Source: Ruminiclostridium cellobioparum DSM 1351 = ATCC 15832 (GTDB taxonomy: Bacteria; Bacillota; Clostridia; Acetivibrionales; DSM-1351). From it: DNA of 64,000 bases. The notes beneath the pieces were generated by a model. It was not told where the DNA came from, ran no database searches, and saw only the letters and a list, made by a program, of their open reading frames with translations. The position numbers were made by a program, and so were the translations under genes. Each line of letters opens with the position of its first letter. The first letter of the stretch is position 1. Below are positions 47,935 to 56,802 of the stretch, piece by piece. The DNA is taken from contig NZ_KK211289.1 in NCBI RefSeq assembly GCF_000621505.1, positions 62,001 to 126,000 of the forward strand, read 5' to 3'.

Positions 47935-50304
47935 TTATATCTCCGCATATACCTGTACCAGAGTTTTTTCCTCCAAATAAGCAGCCGGAACCTTGTTGCC
48001 CTCCAGCACATTACCATCAACAACCATATTATTTACTCTTTTATCAACTCTTTTACTGTCGCCGGTATTTTTTACTGTGATAACAACCCTGACATTTCTG
48101 AACATTCTTTCGGCCTTAAACCCATCCCACTCCTTGGGTATGCAGGGATCAATTACGAGGCCGTCATAATCCGGACGTATACCCAGTATATATTGAGATG
48201 CCGCAAGAAACATCCATGCCGCAGTTCCTGTAAGCCAGGAATTTGTACCTGCCCCGAACTCCGGATGCTGTTTTCCGAATATATGTGATGCATAGACGTA
48301 AGGTTCAATGCGGCAAAGATCGGAAATGCCGTTTCTTCTGCAGGGCAATGCAGTGCTATAATATTCAAAAGCATGCTCATTTCTTCCGAGCAAGACTTCA
48401 GCAATAACAGCCCAGGCATTTGTATGATAGAAAATTCCGCCGTTTTCCTTTGTTCCCGCAGCACAGGGCATATAGGCCTTTTTTTCAACATCATAAAAAT
48501 CAGCAGCAGGATAATGGGTAAGCAAACCGAACTCTGTCATTAAATTTTCATGGACGGCATCCAGCGCCGAATGAGCCTGTTCTTCGGTTGGAAGTCTGCT
48601 CATGACGGCCCAGGTCTGCGGATTCAGAAAAATTCTATTGAACTCGTCATCAGCCGTTCCATATTTTTCACCGCAGCTGTTAAAGGCTCTTAAGAACCAT
48701 TTGCCGTCCCAGATAATATCAAGTTTTGATTTACAGTAAGCATATATCTCCGATGCCCGTCTCTCCTTTTCAGTATATCCGTATTGCCTGTATAAAAGCA
48801 GCAGTTCATATACTGCATGAGCCAGCTGAAAAAATACGAATATGCTCTCGGAGCCGCCCTTTTTATTGATTGAAGCCAATGTATCATTCCAATCGCTGAG
48901 CAGCAGCAGCGGTATGCCATGCTCTCCAGGATTGTCTACGGTGAACTTCACAGCATTCTCCAGGTGCTCCAGAACCGTGCCTTCTCCTCCGTCATAATAG
49001 GGTACGGTTTCATTCAGAAATTCCCTGTCCCCTGTTTCCCTGATATATGTACAGACCGAAAAGACAGACCACAGGTGATCATCGGAGCGTCCTCCTCCGC
49101 AGGCTTTCCTGTCTGCGGGATACAGTACCGACATGGCATCTCCCTTTTTGAATTGTATGCTCAGAAGGTCTTTAATTCTGGCTTTAACCTTATCAGGAAT
49201 TGCATGCACAACTCCCAATATATCCTGCATACTGTCCCTGAATCCCAAACCCCTGTCTATTCCGCGCTCATACAGGGAAATGAATCTGGACCAGTCAAAG
49301 GTAGTTTTGCACTGATACTGGTTCCAGATGTTCAGCATAAGATTTACATTATCATCGGGAGTACTGAAGCTGGCATGGGATAAGAAATTATCCCAGTAAG
49401 CCCGTAATTCGTCAAAATCCTTCTCAATTTGCCGCTCATCAAGATTCTCCCTGCCTTTTTGCACTGCAGTTTCCTTGTTTTCCGAAAAACCCAGAACCAC
49501 AACGAAAGCCTTTTCCTCCCCGGATTTCAAATTTACGGGGCAGCACATGGCTCCGACTGCGTTATCGGAAGATACCCGGGAATTTGAACACTTTCCGTTT
49601 TCAAGTGCAATAGGATTGCTTTCGGAACGGTATGCCCCAATGAATTTTTCCAGACTGCAGTCATAGCCTTCAACCCCGGCATTTGTGCCTATGTATGGAT
49701 AAAAGGCTTCAGCCGTCATGGACTCAAAGACAATGAATCCTTCCTTAAAATCAGCATTAAAAAGCATTCTGGGCCAATCACACATCAGATCCAGAGAAGC
49801 CGTATGGTAACTGAATTCCACATAGGTAAAGGCTTTCAGGCTCAGTTCCTTCCCGGAATTATTCCTTATTTTCACTTTCCAGACTTCATGATCTTTCCCA
49901 ACCGGTACAAAATATGTGATCTGTGTTTCAATTCCGCCGTATGAGCTGCTTATAGCCGTATATCCAAGGCCGTGGCGGCATTCATAGGAATCCGGTGTTT
50001 TCATTACAGGCTGCCAGGTAGGCGACCAGTATTCCCCTGTTTTCATATCTTTAAGATAAATATATCTGCCCGGCCTGTCAGCAGGCAGGTTATTATACTT
50101 GTATCTTGTTATCCTCTTTGAATTGGGATCCTTGTAATAACTCATTCCTCCGGCATTGTTGGAGATAAAACCTCCGTACTCCCCGTTTCCAAGGAAGTTT
50201 ATCCAGGGAGTGGGAGTATCCGGTCTGGTTATTACATATTCCCTGTTTTGATTGTCAAAGTATCCGTAATGCACAGTCTCTCTCCACCTTCTATAAATTG
50301 TCAT
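47935..50304 (-). CDS. GH94 family phosphorylase, cellobiose phosphorylase-like
   Basis: A 789-residue cytoplasmic phosphorylase that cleaves beta-glucosides with phosphate to give glucose-1-phosphate. N-terminal beta domain, linker and (alpha/alpha)6 barrel. Family marks: GLGFRDSMQD at residues 353-362 and the catalytic acid Asp471 in LSDWND. The specificity among cellobiose, laminaribiose, chitobiose, cellobionate and other acceptors cannot be fixed. Its start overlaps the GH29 stop by four bases (ATGA), so they are coupled. It ends at the 22-base hairpin shared with the mutase gene. Confidence 0.92.
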   Translation of the reverse strand: MTIYRRWRETVHYGYFDNQNREYVITRPDTPTPWINFLGNGEYGGFISNNAGGMSYYKDPNSKRITRYKYNNLPADRPGRYIYLKDMKTGEYWSPTWQPVMKTPDSYECRHGLGYTAISSSYGGIETQITYFVPVGKDHEVWKVKIRNNSGKELSLKAFTYVEFSYHTASLDLMCDWPRMLFNADFKEGFIVFESMTAEAFYPYIGTNAGVEGYDCSLEKFIGAYRSESNPIALENGKCSNSRVSSDNAVGAMCCPVNLKSGEEKAFVVVLGFSENKETAVQKGRENLDERQIEKDFDELRAYWDNFLSHASFSTPDDNVNLMLNIWNQYQCKTTFDWSRFISLYERGIDRGLGFRDSMQDILGVVHAIPDKVKARIKDLLSIQFKKGDAMSVLYPADRKACGGGRSDDHLWSVFSVCTYIRETGDREFLNETVPYYDGGEGTVLEHLENAVKFTVDNPGEHGIPLLLLSDWNDTLASINKKGGSESIFVFFQLAHAVYELLLLYRQYGYTEKERRASEIYAYCKSKLDIIWDGKWFLRAFNSCGEKYGTADDEFNRIFLNPQTWAVMSRLPTEEQAHSALDAVHENLMTEFGLLTHYPAADFYDVEKKAYMPCAAGTKENGGIFYHTNAWAVIAEVLLGRNEHAFEYYSTALPCRRNGISDLCRIEPYVYASHIFGKQHPEFGAGTNSWLTGTAAWMFLAASQYILGIRPDYDGLVIDPCIPKEWDGFKAERMFRNVRVVITVKNTGDSKRVDKRVNNMVVDGNVLEGNKVPAAYLEEKTLVQVYAEI

Positions 50305-51548
50305 AGCTCAACTCCGGTATGGTAAACCGAAAAACTCCTTATCAGAGGCTGATTTTCACAGCTCAGTACGGTAAACCGGACCCTTGAGGCCATTATCCTG
50401 TCAAAATGATTTATTTTTTTATGTCCTACTGAAGTACCCCTCGCCAGCTCAATCCATTTTCCGCTTTGCCCGGCTTCCAATTTATATTCTTTAATACGTT
50501 CTCCCTCTGATATCTCTTCCATAATTATCGCATGGTCCATATAAGCTGGTTCTTCCAGCATCAATTCCAGACTTTTCCCCGGTCCTTCAACGGTTTTTAT
50601 TGGTTTTGAAAAACGCTTCCTTATCTCATCCCCAAATTCCAGCAGCCTTTCAGCATCAGCTTCGGGAAATAAACCGTTTCTGTCCGGAGACACGTTTAGC
50701 AGCAAATTGGTGCCCCTTCCTACAGATTTATAATATATATCCATAAGTTCCTCAAGTGAAAGAAGACTTCCTTCATCATCCGGATGCCAGAACCAGTGCT
50801 TCTTTCTTATGGGAACATCACATTCGGCGGGCACCCACTTCGGTGTATCAGGCAGCCAGGTGAGCATATCCTCGGTAAACATGCTGGCTCTGGCTTCACT
50901 TGCCGTATTCCGGCAGGTCTCTGGTGCAAGGCCGTCCTCGTTTCCCACCCAGCGTATAGTGGGTCTTCCCATGTTGAATATCATTGCATCGGGCTGATAT
51001 TCAGTCACAGTATCGCATATCTTCTTCCAGTCATACTGACGCCCCTCGGAACCCGCTCCGTCAAACCAGAGCTCTATTAGCGGGCCATAGCCTGTTAACA
51101 GCTCTTTAAGCTGTTCCAGATAAAATTGGTCATAGTCGGCCTTATTTTCATAACAGGGTTCATGCCTGTCCCAGGGTGACAGGTAAATGCCGAAATGTAT
51201 TCCCTCCTGACGGCAGGCTTCTGCACACTCCCTTACAACATCCCCTTTCCCATTCCTCCATGTAACCGATTTTACCGAATAATCAGTTGTTTTTGTGGGC
51301 CACAAGCAAAATCCGTCATGATGCTTTGCAGTTAGAATCAAATATTTGAAACCTGCTTTTTTGGCAGTCCGGGCCCACTGCAAACAATCCATGGAAGTTG
51401 GATGGAAGGTATCCGGGTCGTCGATGCCGTCCCCCCACTCTTTATCATTGAAGGTATTTATTCCGAAGTGGCAAAAAAGCCCCAGCTCCAGGTCCTGCCA
51501 GATCTCTTGCTGCTTTGTGGGTTTTGCTGCTTCATCAGGTTTATGCAT
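50301..51548 (-). CDS. GH29 alpha-L-fucosidase
   Basis: Retaining alpha-L-fucosidase, 415 residues, without signal peptide, so intracellular. Family marks: HFGINTF at residues 27-33, LTAKHHDGF with the fucose-binding His pair (76-77), and nucleophile Asp163 in ELWFDGAG. The acid/base residue cannot be named with confidence. It overlaps the oxidoreductase gene by eight bases and the GH94 gene by four, so it is in the core of a sugar operon. It would remove fucose (or related 6-deoxy sugar) from imported oligosaccharides, for example fucosylated xyloglucan pieces. Confidence 0.92.
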   Translation of the reverse strand: MHKPDEAAKPTKQQEIWQDLELGLFCHFGINTFNDKEWGDGIDDPDTFHPTSMDCLQWARTAKKAGFKYLILTAKHHDGFCLWPTKTTDYSVKSVTWRNGKGDVVRECAEACRQEGIHFGIYLSPWDRHEPCYENKADYDQFYLEQLKELLTGYGPLIELWFDGAGSEGRQYDWKKICDTVTEYQPDAMIFNMGRPTIRWVGNEDGLAPETCRNTASEARASMFTEDMLTWLPDTPKWVPAECDVPIRKKHWFWHPDDEGSLLSLEELMDIYYKSVGRGTNLLLNVSPDRNGLFPEADAERLLEFGDEIRKRFSKPIKTVEGPGKSLELMLEEPAYMDHAIIMEEISEGERIKEYKLEAGQSGKWIELARGTSVGHKKINHFDRIMASRVRFTVLSCENQPLIRSFSVYHTGVEL

Positions 51549-52809
51549 GGCGGCCTCCGTTTCTGAGTTCCCGGGTATATTCCTCCATATGGATTACCCG
51601 TTTTTCAATTCTGGATTTCTCGGCTGCAAATGCCAGAAGGTGGCTTTGGACTGAAATTCCGGAGGCTGTGAGCCGGTCTTCCTCTTCTGTCTGCATGAGT
51701 TTTACGAAATTACTCATAATCCCCTCGTCTCCTCCCCCATGTCCCGAAGTACCGGGGTTAAGGCAGATTTTAGTTTTTGCACCGTCAGCAAACCTGGTGA
51801 TCTCAATTTCATTTTTTTCCATGGCACCTCTTATTTCGCCTCTGGTACCCATAATCTTAATTGTCCTGCTTACTTCATTTGTAAAGGCACACATCGTAAA
51901 CGATACGGTAACGCTATTTTTGAATTCCATTGCTACTATCTGATGGTCAACCACATCATTATCGCAGCGGTACACGCACCTTCCGTAGGGGCCGTCCTTA
52001 AGAGCCGCAGTAAGTGCCTTCACACTGGTGTTACTGCTGATTACCGATGCGGGAAACCCTGTATTTCCGTTTATATATATCCTGGGTGCATAAAACGGAC
52101 ACTCCTCACGGTGAGGACATCCGTCAAGACAGCGGGCGGGAGCATCAACAGGGGCATTTTCCTTTCTGAAATGGGTCAATTCTCCGAAAGATGCCACACT
52201 ACTGCATTCCGAATCTGCCAGCCATAAAAGTATATCCAGGTCATGGCAGGATTTTGCAAGAATCATTGGACTTGACTCCCGGGAATTCCTCCAGCTGCCC
52301 CGCACATAGCTGTGTGCCTGATGCCAGTATCCCACATTTTCATTGTGCTGTATCGATATGAGCCTGCCTATTTGACCTTCGTCCAATATCTTTTTTAATG
52401 TTGAAAAGAAAGGAGTAAATCTCAGAACATGGCATACCGAAACCATCCGGCCATACTTCTGTGAATGCTCATCTATCGCCAAACATTCCAATGCATTATT
52501 TGACATGGGCTTCTCCAGCAAAACATGGTATCCCGCCTCCAATGCCCTTATTGCCGGCCCTGTATGCATATTATCCTGGGTACAGACCAAAACGGCATCT
52601 GCTGCCTTGGGAGACGACAGCAGTTCCTCCCAGGTGGGATAACACATGTTTTCCGGGATTCCATGAAGCCTTGCGAAAGCTTCCCTTTTATTTGTATCAG
52701 GCTCTGCAACAGCAGCAACTCTGAGCTCCTCAGGATGAGAAAGCGCATAAGCGGCATATATACTGCCTCTCTGCCCGGCTCCTATCAATGCGATGCTTAC
52801 TTTTTTCAT
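51541..52809 (-). CDS. Gfo/Idh/MocA family oxidoreductase
   Basis: A 422-residue NAD(P)-dependent sugar oxidoreductase. Rossmann motif near the N-terminus (IALIGAGQRGS), LLEKPMSNN with the catalytic-Lys-type EKP at about 95-98, and a Cys-rich insert around 225-250 (CLDGCPHREECPFY) that may bind a metal. The start is ATG at 52809 with GGAGG six bases before it. It lies between ABC permease and fucosidase genes and probably oxidises or epimerises a released sugar. The exact substrate is unknown. Confidence 0.9.
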   Translation of the reverse strand: MKKVSIALIGAGQRGSIYAAYALSHPEELRVAAVAEPDTNKREAFARLHGIPENMCYPTWEELLSSPKAADAVLVCTQDNMHTGPAIRALEAGYHVLLEKPMSNNALECLAIDEHSQKYGRMVSVCHVLRFTPFFSTLKKILDEGQIGRLISIQHNENVGYWHQAHSYVRGSWRNSRESSPMILAKSCHDLDILLWLADSECSSVASFGELTHFRKENAPVDAPARCLDGCPHREECPFYAPRIYINGNTGFPASVISSNTSVKALTAALKDGPYGRCVYRCDNDVVDHQIVAMEFKNSVTVSFTMCAFTNEVSRTIKIMGTRGEIRGAMEKNEIEITRFADGAKTKICLNPGTSGHGGGDEGIMSNFVKLMQTEEEDRLTASGISVQSHLLAFAAEKSRIEKRVIHMEEYTRELRNGGRHA

Positions 52810-52839
52810 ATATACCTCCATATTACAAAATTCTTTATT

Positions 52840-54174
52840 TTAACCTTTTATGCCAGAGGACATGATACTTGTCTTGATCTGCTTAGAGAAAACAGCTGTG
52901 ATTATCAGAACGGGCAGGATTGTCACTACAGAAAGTCCCATCATCATATTCTGCCGCACCTGGGATGTCTTGGAAATGGTATATATGGCCACGTTCAGTG
53001 TCCAAAGTTCGGGTTTGTTTGCCACCAGGAAGTACCAGAAAAAATCTCCCCAGGCTCCTACAAAGGTTTGAAGGGCAATCAGGGTTATAATGGGCTTGGA
53101 CATGGGAATACATATTTTCAGAAAAGTATTGAGCTCTCCTGAACCGTCCATTCTTGCAGCATCGAAATATGCATTGGGAATCCTGTCAAAAAAGCCTTTA
53201 AAAAGATAAATGTAGAATGGATAGGGATAAAGCCAGGTAATCAGCATTCCGCCATAGTTATTATACATTCCCCAGCTTTTGACCAGTATGAGCTGCGGTA
53301 TCATAATACATACAAAAGGTATCATCAAAGTAACAAGAAAATATAGAAGTACCTTGTCGGAGGTCTTTTTACTCAATAATTTAGACAAAGGATATGCAGT
53401 AATGGAGCATATGACCACTTCGCAAACTATGGCAAATACCAGAGTGATCACGGTATTGAACATAAATGCAAAAAAACTGTATTTCTGGATGCTTGGAATA
53501 TTTTTATACATATACACCGGTGTAAGATAATAGTACTTGTAGTTTTCCAGCAGGAGAATACTATTGTAAGCTGCTATGGTACCCTTGAAATCACCTTCGG
53601 TATTATATGCGGTCTTGAGATATTCCCCCATTTGACCGGAGTACCTGTTTTTTCCCAGCTCCATAATATCATAAACCCTGTCCAGTCCATTAATATCAAA
53701 GTTATAGCCCAATGCCTCCGCTGATTCCAAATATTTGCCGTTTGCAAGAAGGACTTTTGAGGAAACCCTTGCCTTGGTATATGTTCCGAACTGCAGCTGG
53801 AGCCTGAGCATTAAACCGTGAGCCCTTGAATAAAATACTGTTTTGCCGTCCATGGTGCCGTAAAATTTGACTTCACTTATAGTCTCCCTGTTCAGTTCAT
53901 ATATGGTGGAGTACATTGCAAGGGTCGAATCCTTCAGCATAGTATCCTTTAACTCACCCTCAGATTGATTTTCCAGTTTTGAATAATCCATAACTATGGA
54001 TATGCTTGTTCCTTCTCTGGGAATCAGCCTTGGAGGGTAGGAATATATTTCGCTGTCGTCCTGCAGAGATAAACTCACGATATAAAATAACGGGAATATA
54101 ATAATTAATAAAAATATAGTGCTTAAAAAATATGCTATGATTTTAAGTCTTTTTTCGGAAATGTTTTTAGCCAT
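52840..54174 (-). CDS. Sugar ABC transporter permease, MalG type, with extracytoplasmic insertion
   Basis: A 444-residue permease; a usual MalG is about 280. The first membrane helix (about 10-35) is followed by a ~185-residue hydrophilic segment before the second helix near 235, which must face outside. Then five helices and an EAA loop (FDAARMDGSGELNTF near 345) follow. The N-terminal insertion contains no signal or cysteine pattern and is not assigned to a domain. A similar long loop exists in E. coli MalF, not MalG, so the arrangement is notable. It forms an operon with the MalF-like gene, 15 bases apart. Confidence 0.88.
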   Translation of the reverse strand: MAKNISEKRLKIIAYFLSTIFLLIIIFPLFYIVSLSLQDDSEIYSYPPRLIPREGTSISIVMDYSKLENQSEGELKDTMLKDSTLAMYSTIYELNRETISEVKFYGTMDGKTVFYSRAHGLMLRLQLQFGTYTKARVSSKVLLANGKYLESAEALGYNFDINGLDRVYDIMELGKNRYSGQMGEYLKTAYNTEGDFKGTIAAYNSILLLENYKYYYLTPVYMYKNIPSIQKYSFFAFMFNTVITLVFAIVCEVVICSITAYPLSKLLSKKTSDKVLLYFLVTLMIPFVCIMIPQLILVKSWGMYNNYGGMLITWLYPYPFYIYLFKGFFDRIPNAYFDAARMDGSGELNTFLKICIPMSKPIITLIALQTFVGAWGDFFWYFLVANKPELWTLNVAIYTISKTSQVRQNMMMGLSVVTILPVLIITAVFSKQIKTSIMSSGIKG

Positions 54175-54189
54175 TTCATCTGCCTCCCT

Positions 54190-55101
54190 TTATTCCGATT
54201 CCTGGTTATTCAGCTTCAACTGTATAAATGTTATTACCGCTATAATCATCATCAGTGTCATGGCTGCGGCACTGCCCAGGCCATAATCGTAATTCCTTGT
54301 GTAGTAGTGGTAAATAAACAGCGGAAGTGATGTTGACGCCCCGGCCGGTGCTCCGTCTGTGAACTGGAAAGGAAGGTCCAGCAGCTGCAGAGCCGTCATG
54401 GTAGTTAAAACAAATTGAATCAATATGAGAAACTTGATGTTGGGCAGAATAATGTAGAACATTCTTCTAAAGCCGGTACAGCCGTCCAGCATTGATGCTT
54501 CCTTGACATCCTCCGATATACCGAGGATTGCCGCCAGATATAATAATACCGAAAACCCGCCGCCTATAATTCCGGGGAAAATAATGCAGAACTTGACCCA
54601 CCGTGCATCTGACAGCCATGGTATGGGATCGGCTCCAAAAAACTTTACCAGGTAGTTTGCCACTCCGAATTCAGGTTCCCATATCCATTTCCACAGGGTT
54701 ATATTTATTGTCAGCGGAATAACTGCCGGAAGAATATAAAAAGTTGAAAAGAAGCCTCTTAGCTTGATTATTTCTCCTAAAAACAGTGCCTGAATTATGG
54801 GTATGAAAAAATTCAATGCCACGATCAGAACCAGATATACAAAGGTATTCCTCCAGGCTTGCCAATAATCTGTATTCCTGAACAGCTCTCCGAATTTTTC
54901 AAAACCCACGAACTTACCCGGAGGGTTTGCAACGTCATACTGATAAAAGGACAATTTAAGCCCCTGGAATATTGTGTAATATCTCAGCACAAAGGTGGAT
55001 AACAATCCCGGCAGCAGGAACAGCCACGGTATTACCGCCTTTTTTACCCGGTAAATATGCAGATGCCTGTGGGTAGTAATAACAGAACTTGATGTTTTCA
55101 T
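54190..55101 (-). CDS. Sugar ABC transporter permease, MalF type
   Basis: A 303-residue permease with about six helices and the EAA loop (SEDVKEASMLDGCTGF near 210). Start is ATG at 55101, because GGAG lies about seven bases upstream; an upstream frame to 55143 has no site. It pairs with the MalG-like protein encoded next. No ATPase gene is in this operon, so a shared MsmX-like ATPase elsewhere must power the transporter, as is common in Bacillota. Confidence 0.92.
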   Translation of the reverse strand: MKTSSSVITTHRHLHIYRVKKAVIPWLFLLPGLLSTFVLRYYTIFQGLKLSFYQYDVANPPGKFVGFEKFGELFRNTDYWQAWRNTFVYLVLIVALNFFIPIIQALFLGEIIKLRGFFSTFYILPAVIPLTINITLWKWIWEPEFGVANYLVKFFGADPIPWLSDARWVKFCIIFPGIIGGGFSVLLYLAAILGISEDVKEASMLDGCTGFRRMFYIILPNIKFLILIQFVLTTMTALQLLDLPFQFTDGAPAGASTSLPLFIYHYYTRNYDYGLGSAAAMTLMMIIAVITFIQLKLNNQESE

Positions 55102-55214
55102 TTTAAACTCCATTTCTGCTTTGTGCAAAATGAATTTGCCCAAAACAGAAACAAAAATTTCAATGAAATTTTTTATGGGCTTAAATTCAATTTAAGCACG
55201 TGCCATTTATTTTT

Positions 55215-55241
55215 AAAGAGGCACCTGTTAAGTGCCTCTTT
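55215..55241 (-). terminator. Attenuator between binding protein and permease genes
   Basis: AAAGAGGCAC (55215-55224) pairs with GTGCCTCTTT (55232-55241) over a seven-base loop. It probably lowers permease expression relative to the abundant binding protein. Confidence 0.7.
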
Positions 55242-55272
55242 TGTATGTTTACAATATTAATTACAAGAGGGA

Positions 55273-56655
55273 TTAATTATTAGATTCCTTGACGGATTTA
55301 TTGAATTCTTCTACAGCTTTAGCGGCTTTATCCTGATATTCCTGAAATACTTTAGTTATGTCTGAATTTGTATCACCAAAGATTTTTGCAACCATATCGT
55401 CTGCGAAAGAGCCAACTGCACCTTTTCCATAGAATTCAGGCTTGCTTATGAGATTTGATGCATCCATTACTGCCTGCATTTCAGCATCAATTTCACCGAT
55501 ATCGGAAACCTTCACATCGGTTCTGGCCAGAATTGCTGCTCCTAAAGGACCTTTTGCCGCCTGTTCCTTAAGTGTATTCATTAATTCATTTTTTGAATTT
55601 GCATACATTATATAGGTCCAGCCTGCATTTGCAATATCCATATCACTGGTGGCAGGCAGTACCCAGGCATTGGCACCGGCCTGAGTATATGCATTTCCGC
55701 TTGGGCCTTTCGGGAATGCGAAATACCCTATTTCCTCAGCTTTTGCACCGGCATCTACAAATTTTGCAAGAGTACCGGCATTTATGCTGTCATAAATCAT
55801 TGCTGATTTACCCATTGCGAAATCCTTTGTTAAAGCTTCCAGATTTTTTGTTCCGTCAGATTGTATTACCTTTTCTTTCTTGAGAGTTCTGTAGAATTCG
55901 GCCGCTTTTATTGCTGCCGGATCTGTAAATGTCAAAGTGAGCGTTCCGTCTGAATTCTGTTTGGTCAAATCTCCGCCTGCTCCCCATACCCAGGTTTCAA
56001 AATGCCAGCAGCCCCATTGTATTGCATCAAGGCCAAAGCCGTACTGCTGTTTTGCGGGATTTGTGAGTTTTTTGGCAGTTTCAAGGAATTCATCCCAGGT
56101 TGCAGGAGTTGAAGTTACTCCTGCTTCTTCAAACAATCTTTTGTTATAGTAGAAACCCATGACATATTTATCGTAGGGTACTGCATAGTGCTTGCCGTTT
56201 ACCGCAAAAGATTCCACCTGTGTCTTTTCGAAGTTTGCAAAATCCGGAGTTTCAGCTATAAAATCATCAATAGGCAGACATGCATTCCTATATATGTAGG
56301 ACATTACGGTAGGATAGCCCATTTGTATGGCCGCAGGAGCATTTCCAGCTGCAATGGCTGCTATTATGGCATCAGTGCCGTTATCCGGTGTTTCAACTAT
56401 GTTCAGTTTAATATGCGGATTATCCTTCTGGAAACTCTGCTGCATGGCAAGTGTTGCTTCTGCCGTATTTGCAGCCTGCTGCCATAAGGTTATGGTTATA
56501 TCCTTTTCAGGTTCAGCTGCTGGAGCAGAAGCTGCCGAAGTCTGTGCTGCAGATGTTGAACCGGCACTTTCGGCGGCACCGCTTCCGCCGCATCCTGAAA
56601 GCAATCCCGTACAAAGCGCTGCCGATAAGATAATACTTAAAAATCTTTTACACAT
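55273..56655 (-). CDS. Sugar-binding lipoprotein of ABC transporter (CUT1)
   Basis: A 460-residue extracytoplasmic binding protein. Lipobox Cys22 (LLSGCGGSG), Ala/Ser-rich linker to residue 50, then a type-1 solute-binding fold (ITITLWQQAANTAE onward; PYDKYVMGFYYNK; GKSAMIYDS). It captures oligosaccharides for the permeases encoded downstream. The start has GGGGGAAA upstream. It lies directly after the sensor kinase gene of the second YesMN pair, which probably controls it. Confidence 0.93.
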   Translation of the reverse strand: MCKRFLSIILSAALCTGLLSGCGGSGAAESAGSTSAAQTSAASAPAAEPEKDITITLWQQAANTAEATLAMQQSFQKDNPHIKLNIVETPDNGTDAIIAAIAAGNAPAAIQMGYPTVMSYIYRNACLPIDDFIAETPDFANFEKTQVESFAVNGKHYAVPYDKYVMGFYYNKRLFEEAGVTSTPATWDEFLETAKKLTNPAKQQYGFGLDAIQWGCWHFETWVWGAGGDLTKQNSDGTLTLTFTDPAAIKAAEFYRTLKKEKVIQSDGTKNLEALTKDFAMGKSAMIYDSINAGTLAKFVDAGAKAEEIGYFAFPKGPSGNAYTQAGANAWVLPATSDMDIANAGWTYIMYANSKNELMNTLKEQAAKGPLGAAILARTDVKVSDIGEIDAEMQAVMDASNLISKPEFYGKGAVGSFADDMVAKIFGDTNSDITKVFQEYQDKAAKAVEEFNKSVKESNN

Positions 56656-56802
56656 TTAATGATTTCCCCCTTTATTTTTAACTACTTTCCAGATCAATTA
56701 TATGAAGAAACCCAACGTGCTCAAAAGGCCGTATATTTGTAAAAGGTGCGTGAATTCAATCTATTTGAAGGAAATAATATTATGTAAACCATTTTTTTAT
56801 AA

